A stretch of DNA of 64,000 nucleotides from Micromonospora rosaria (GTDB lineage Bacteria; Actinomycetota; Actinomycetes; Mycobacteriales; Micromonosporaceae): positions 1 through 64,000 of the forward strand of contig NZ_LRQV01000012.1 of assembly GCF_001567585.1 (NCBI RefSeq), given 5' to 3'. Positions 63,607 through 64,000 of this stretch are shown here, piece after piece. The position numbers and the translations under genes are program-made. The first letter of the stretch is position 1, and each line of letters begins with the position of its first letter. The notes beneath the pieces were generated by a model, which was given only the letters and a program-made list of their open reading frames with translations, ran no database searches and was not told the DNA's origin.

Positions 63607-64000
63607 TTGCGCGCACGGCAGTTCAGGCGACGGAGCGCCGGCCTGGTCGTGATCGTGGCGGTCGGCGCCACCGCCGGGTGCGGCGGCGCGGCCCCGGAGG
63701 TCGCCGACGCGCCGCCACCGGCGCGACCCTCCGCCACCGCCACCGTCTCCGCCGCGGACGAGGAGGCGGCCCGGGAGGCGGCGCTCGCCGCCTACGCCGG
63801 TTATCTCGACGCCACCCGCGCGGCGAGCCGAGAAAGTGATCCACGCCATCCGGAGCTGACCAGATATCTGGGCGATCCGTTGCTGACCCGGGTCCGGGTG
63901 ACAATTCGCCAAGCCAAGGAGAACGGCGCGATGCGTACCGGGAAACTGGTTTCCGATCCCACCGTCACCAGCGTCAGCCTGGAGACCGACCCGGCCACGG
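63607..64000 (+). CDS. Lipoprotein, truncated at the window end
   Basis: At least 131 residues; the 3' end is outside the window. TTG at 63607 follows GAGGAGG by eight bases. A short signal with Arg-rich start (LRARQFRRRSAG) ends in a lipobox TAGCGG (Cys25), then a Pro/Ala/Thr linker and a helical domain with AYAGYLDATRAASRESDPRHPELTRYLGDPLLTRV. This looks like an actinobacterial lipoprotein domain I have seen without an assigned role. Confidence 0.75.
   Translation, partial: MRARQFRRRSAGLVVIVAVGATAGCGGAAPEVADAPPPARPSATATVSAADEEAAREAALAAYAGYLDATRAASRESDPRHPELTRYLGDPLLTRVRVTIRQAKENGAMRTGKLVSDPTVTSVSLETDPAT

Overview
The window is 64 kb of very GC-rich actinobacterial chromosome. The gene set and order point to Micromonosporaceae, most likely Micromonospora or a close relative. 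Supporting signs are the bldC gene, the hemL / phosphoglycerate mutase / TlpA / CcdA / ResB / CcsB block next to futalosine-pathway menaquinone genes (an order I recall from Streptomyces), many GTG starts and several leaderless genes with a TANNNT box 6-8 nt before the start codon. The genus is an inference; there is no rRNA here.

Layout. 0-5.3 kb: a truncated membrane protein, a DEAD-box RNA helicase with a tandem-repeat basic tail, a probable glycolipid-binding protein, a Cds1-like PLP enzyme and an Lrp/AsnC regulator. 5.5-10.2 kb: bldC, an orphan class I terpene synthase, and UbiX, UbiA and UbiD family genes that fit the late futalosine menaquinone pathway. 10.4-11.7 kb: a small accessory patch with two tiny conserved-looking proteins, an AlpA-like DNA-binding protein and an intergenic region full of short repeats. 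11.7-17.9 kb: cytochrome c maturation (ccsB, resB, ccdA, tlpA), a histidine phosphatase and hemL, most joined by TGATG overlaps.

18-26 kb: a phospho-signalling locus with an anti-sigma antagonist, a receiver protein, a 1455-residue hybrid kinase with about nine HAMP units, and a kinase-GAF-SpoIIE phosphatase. 26-34.5 kb: a GlcE-like FAD oxidase, oligopeptidase B, a serine/threonine dehydratase, a processive GT2 glycosyltransferase, an ECF sigma/CU044_5270 pair and a TIGR03086 protein. 34.6-40.8 kb: a full stressosome operon (rsbR-rsbS-rsbT-RsbX-like) that runs on into a histidine kinase and a receiver-SpoIIE phosphatase, with an rsbV-like gene divergent. 40.8-47.5 kb: transporters with divergent GntR or XRE regulators, mscL, a leaderless small gene with a LexA-like box, a PP2C phosphatase and a flavin reductase.

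47.6-52.3 kb: a secreted GH5 cellulase, tRNA-Lys(TTT), and beside it a less GC-rich two-gene AbiE-like module whose first protein carries a PD-(D/E)XK-like motif and whose promoter holds a perfect 29-bp palindrome. 52.4-57.4 kb: a polyol-type ABC transporter, dehydrogenase and DeoR regulator operon. 57.7-64 kb: a nucleotidyltransferase, a zinc-ribbon protein, a GH65 phosphorylase, a PAP2 phosphatase, a lone prepilin peptidase and a truncated lipoprotein.

The most striking unexplained signal is a family of eight copies of a roughly 52-bp palindromic element scattered over the window. It sits mostly at gene 3' ends, where it supplies stop codons or terminal peptides, and one copy lies in frame inside ccdA.
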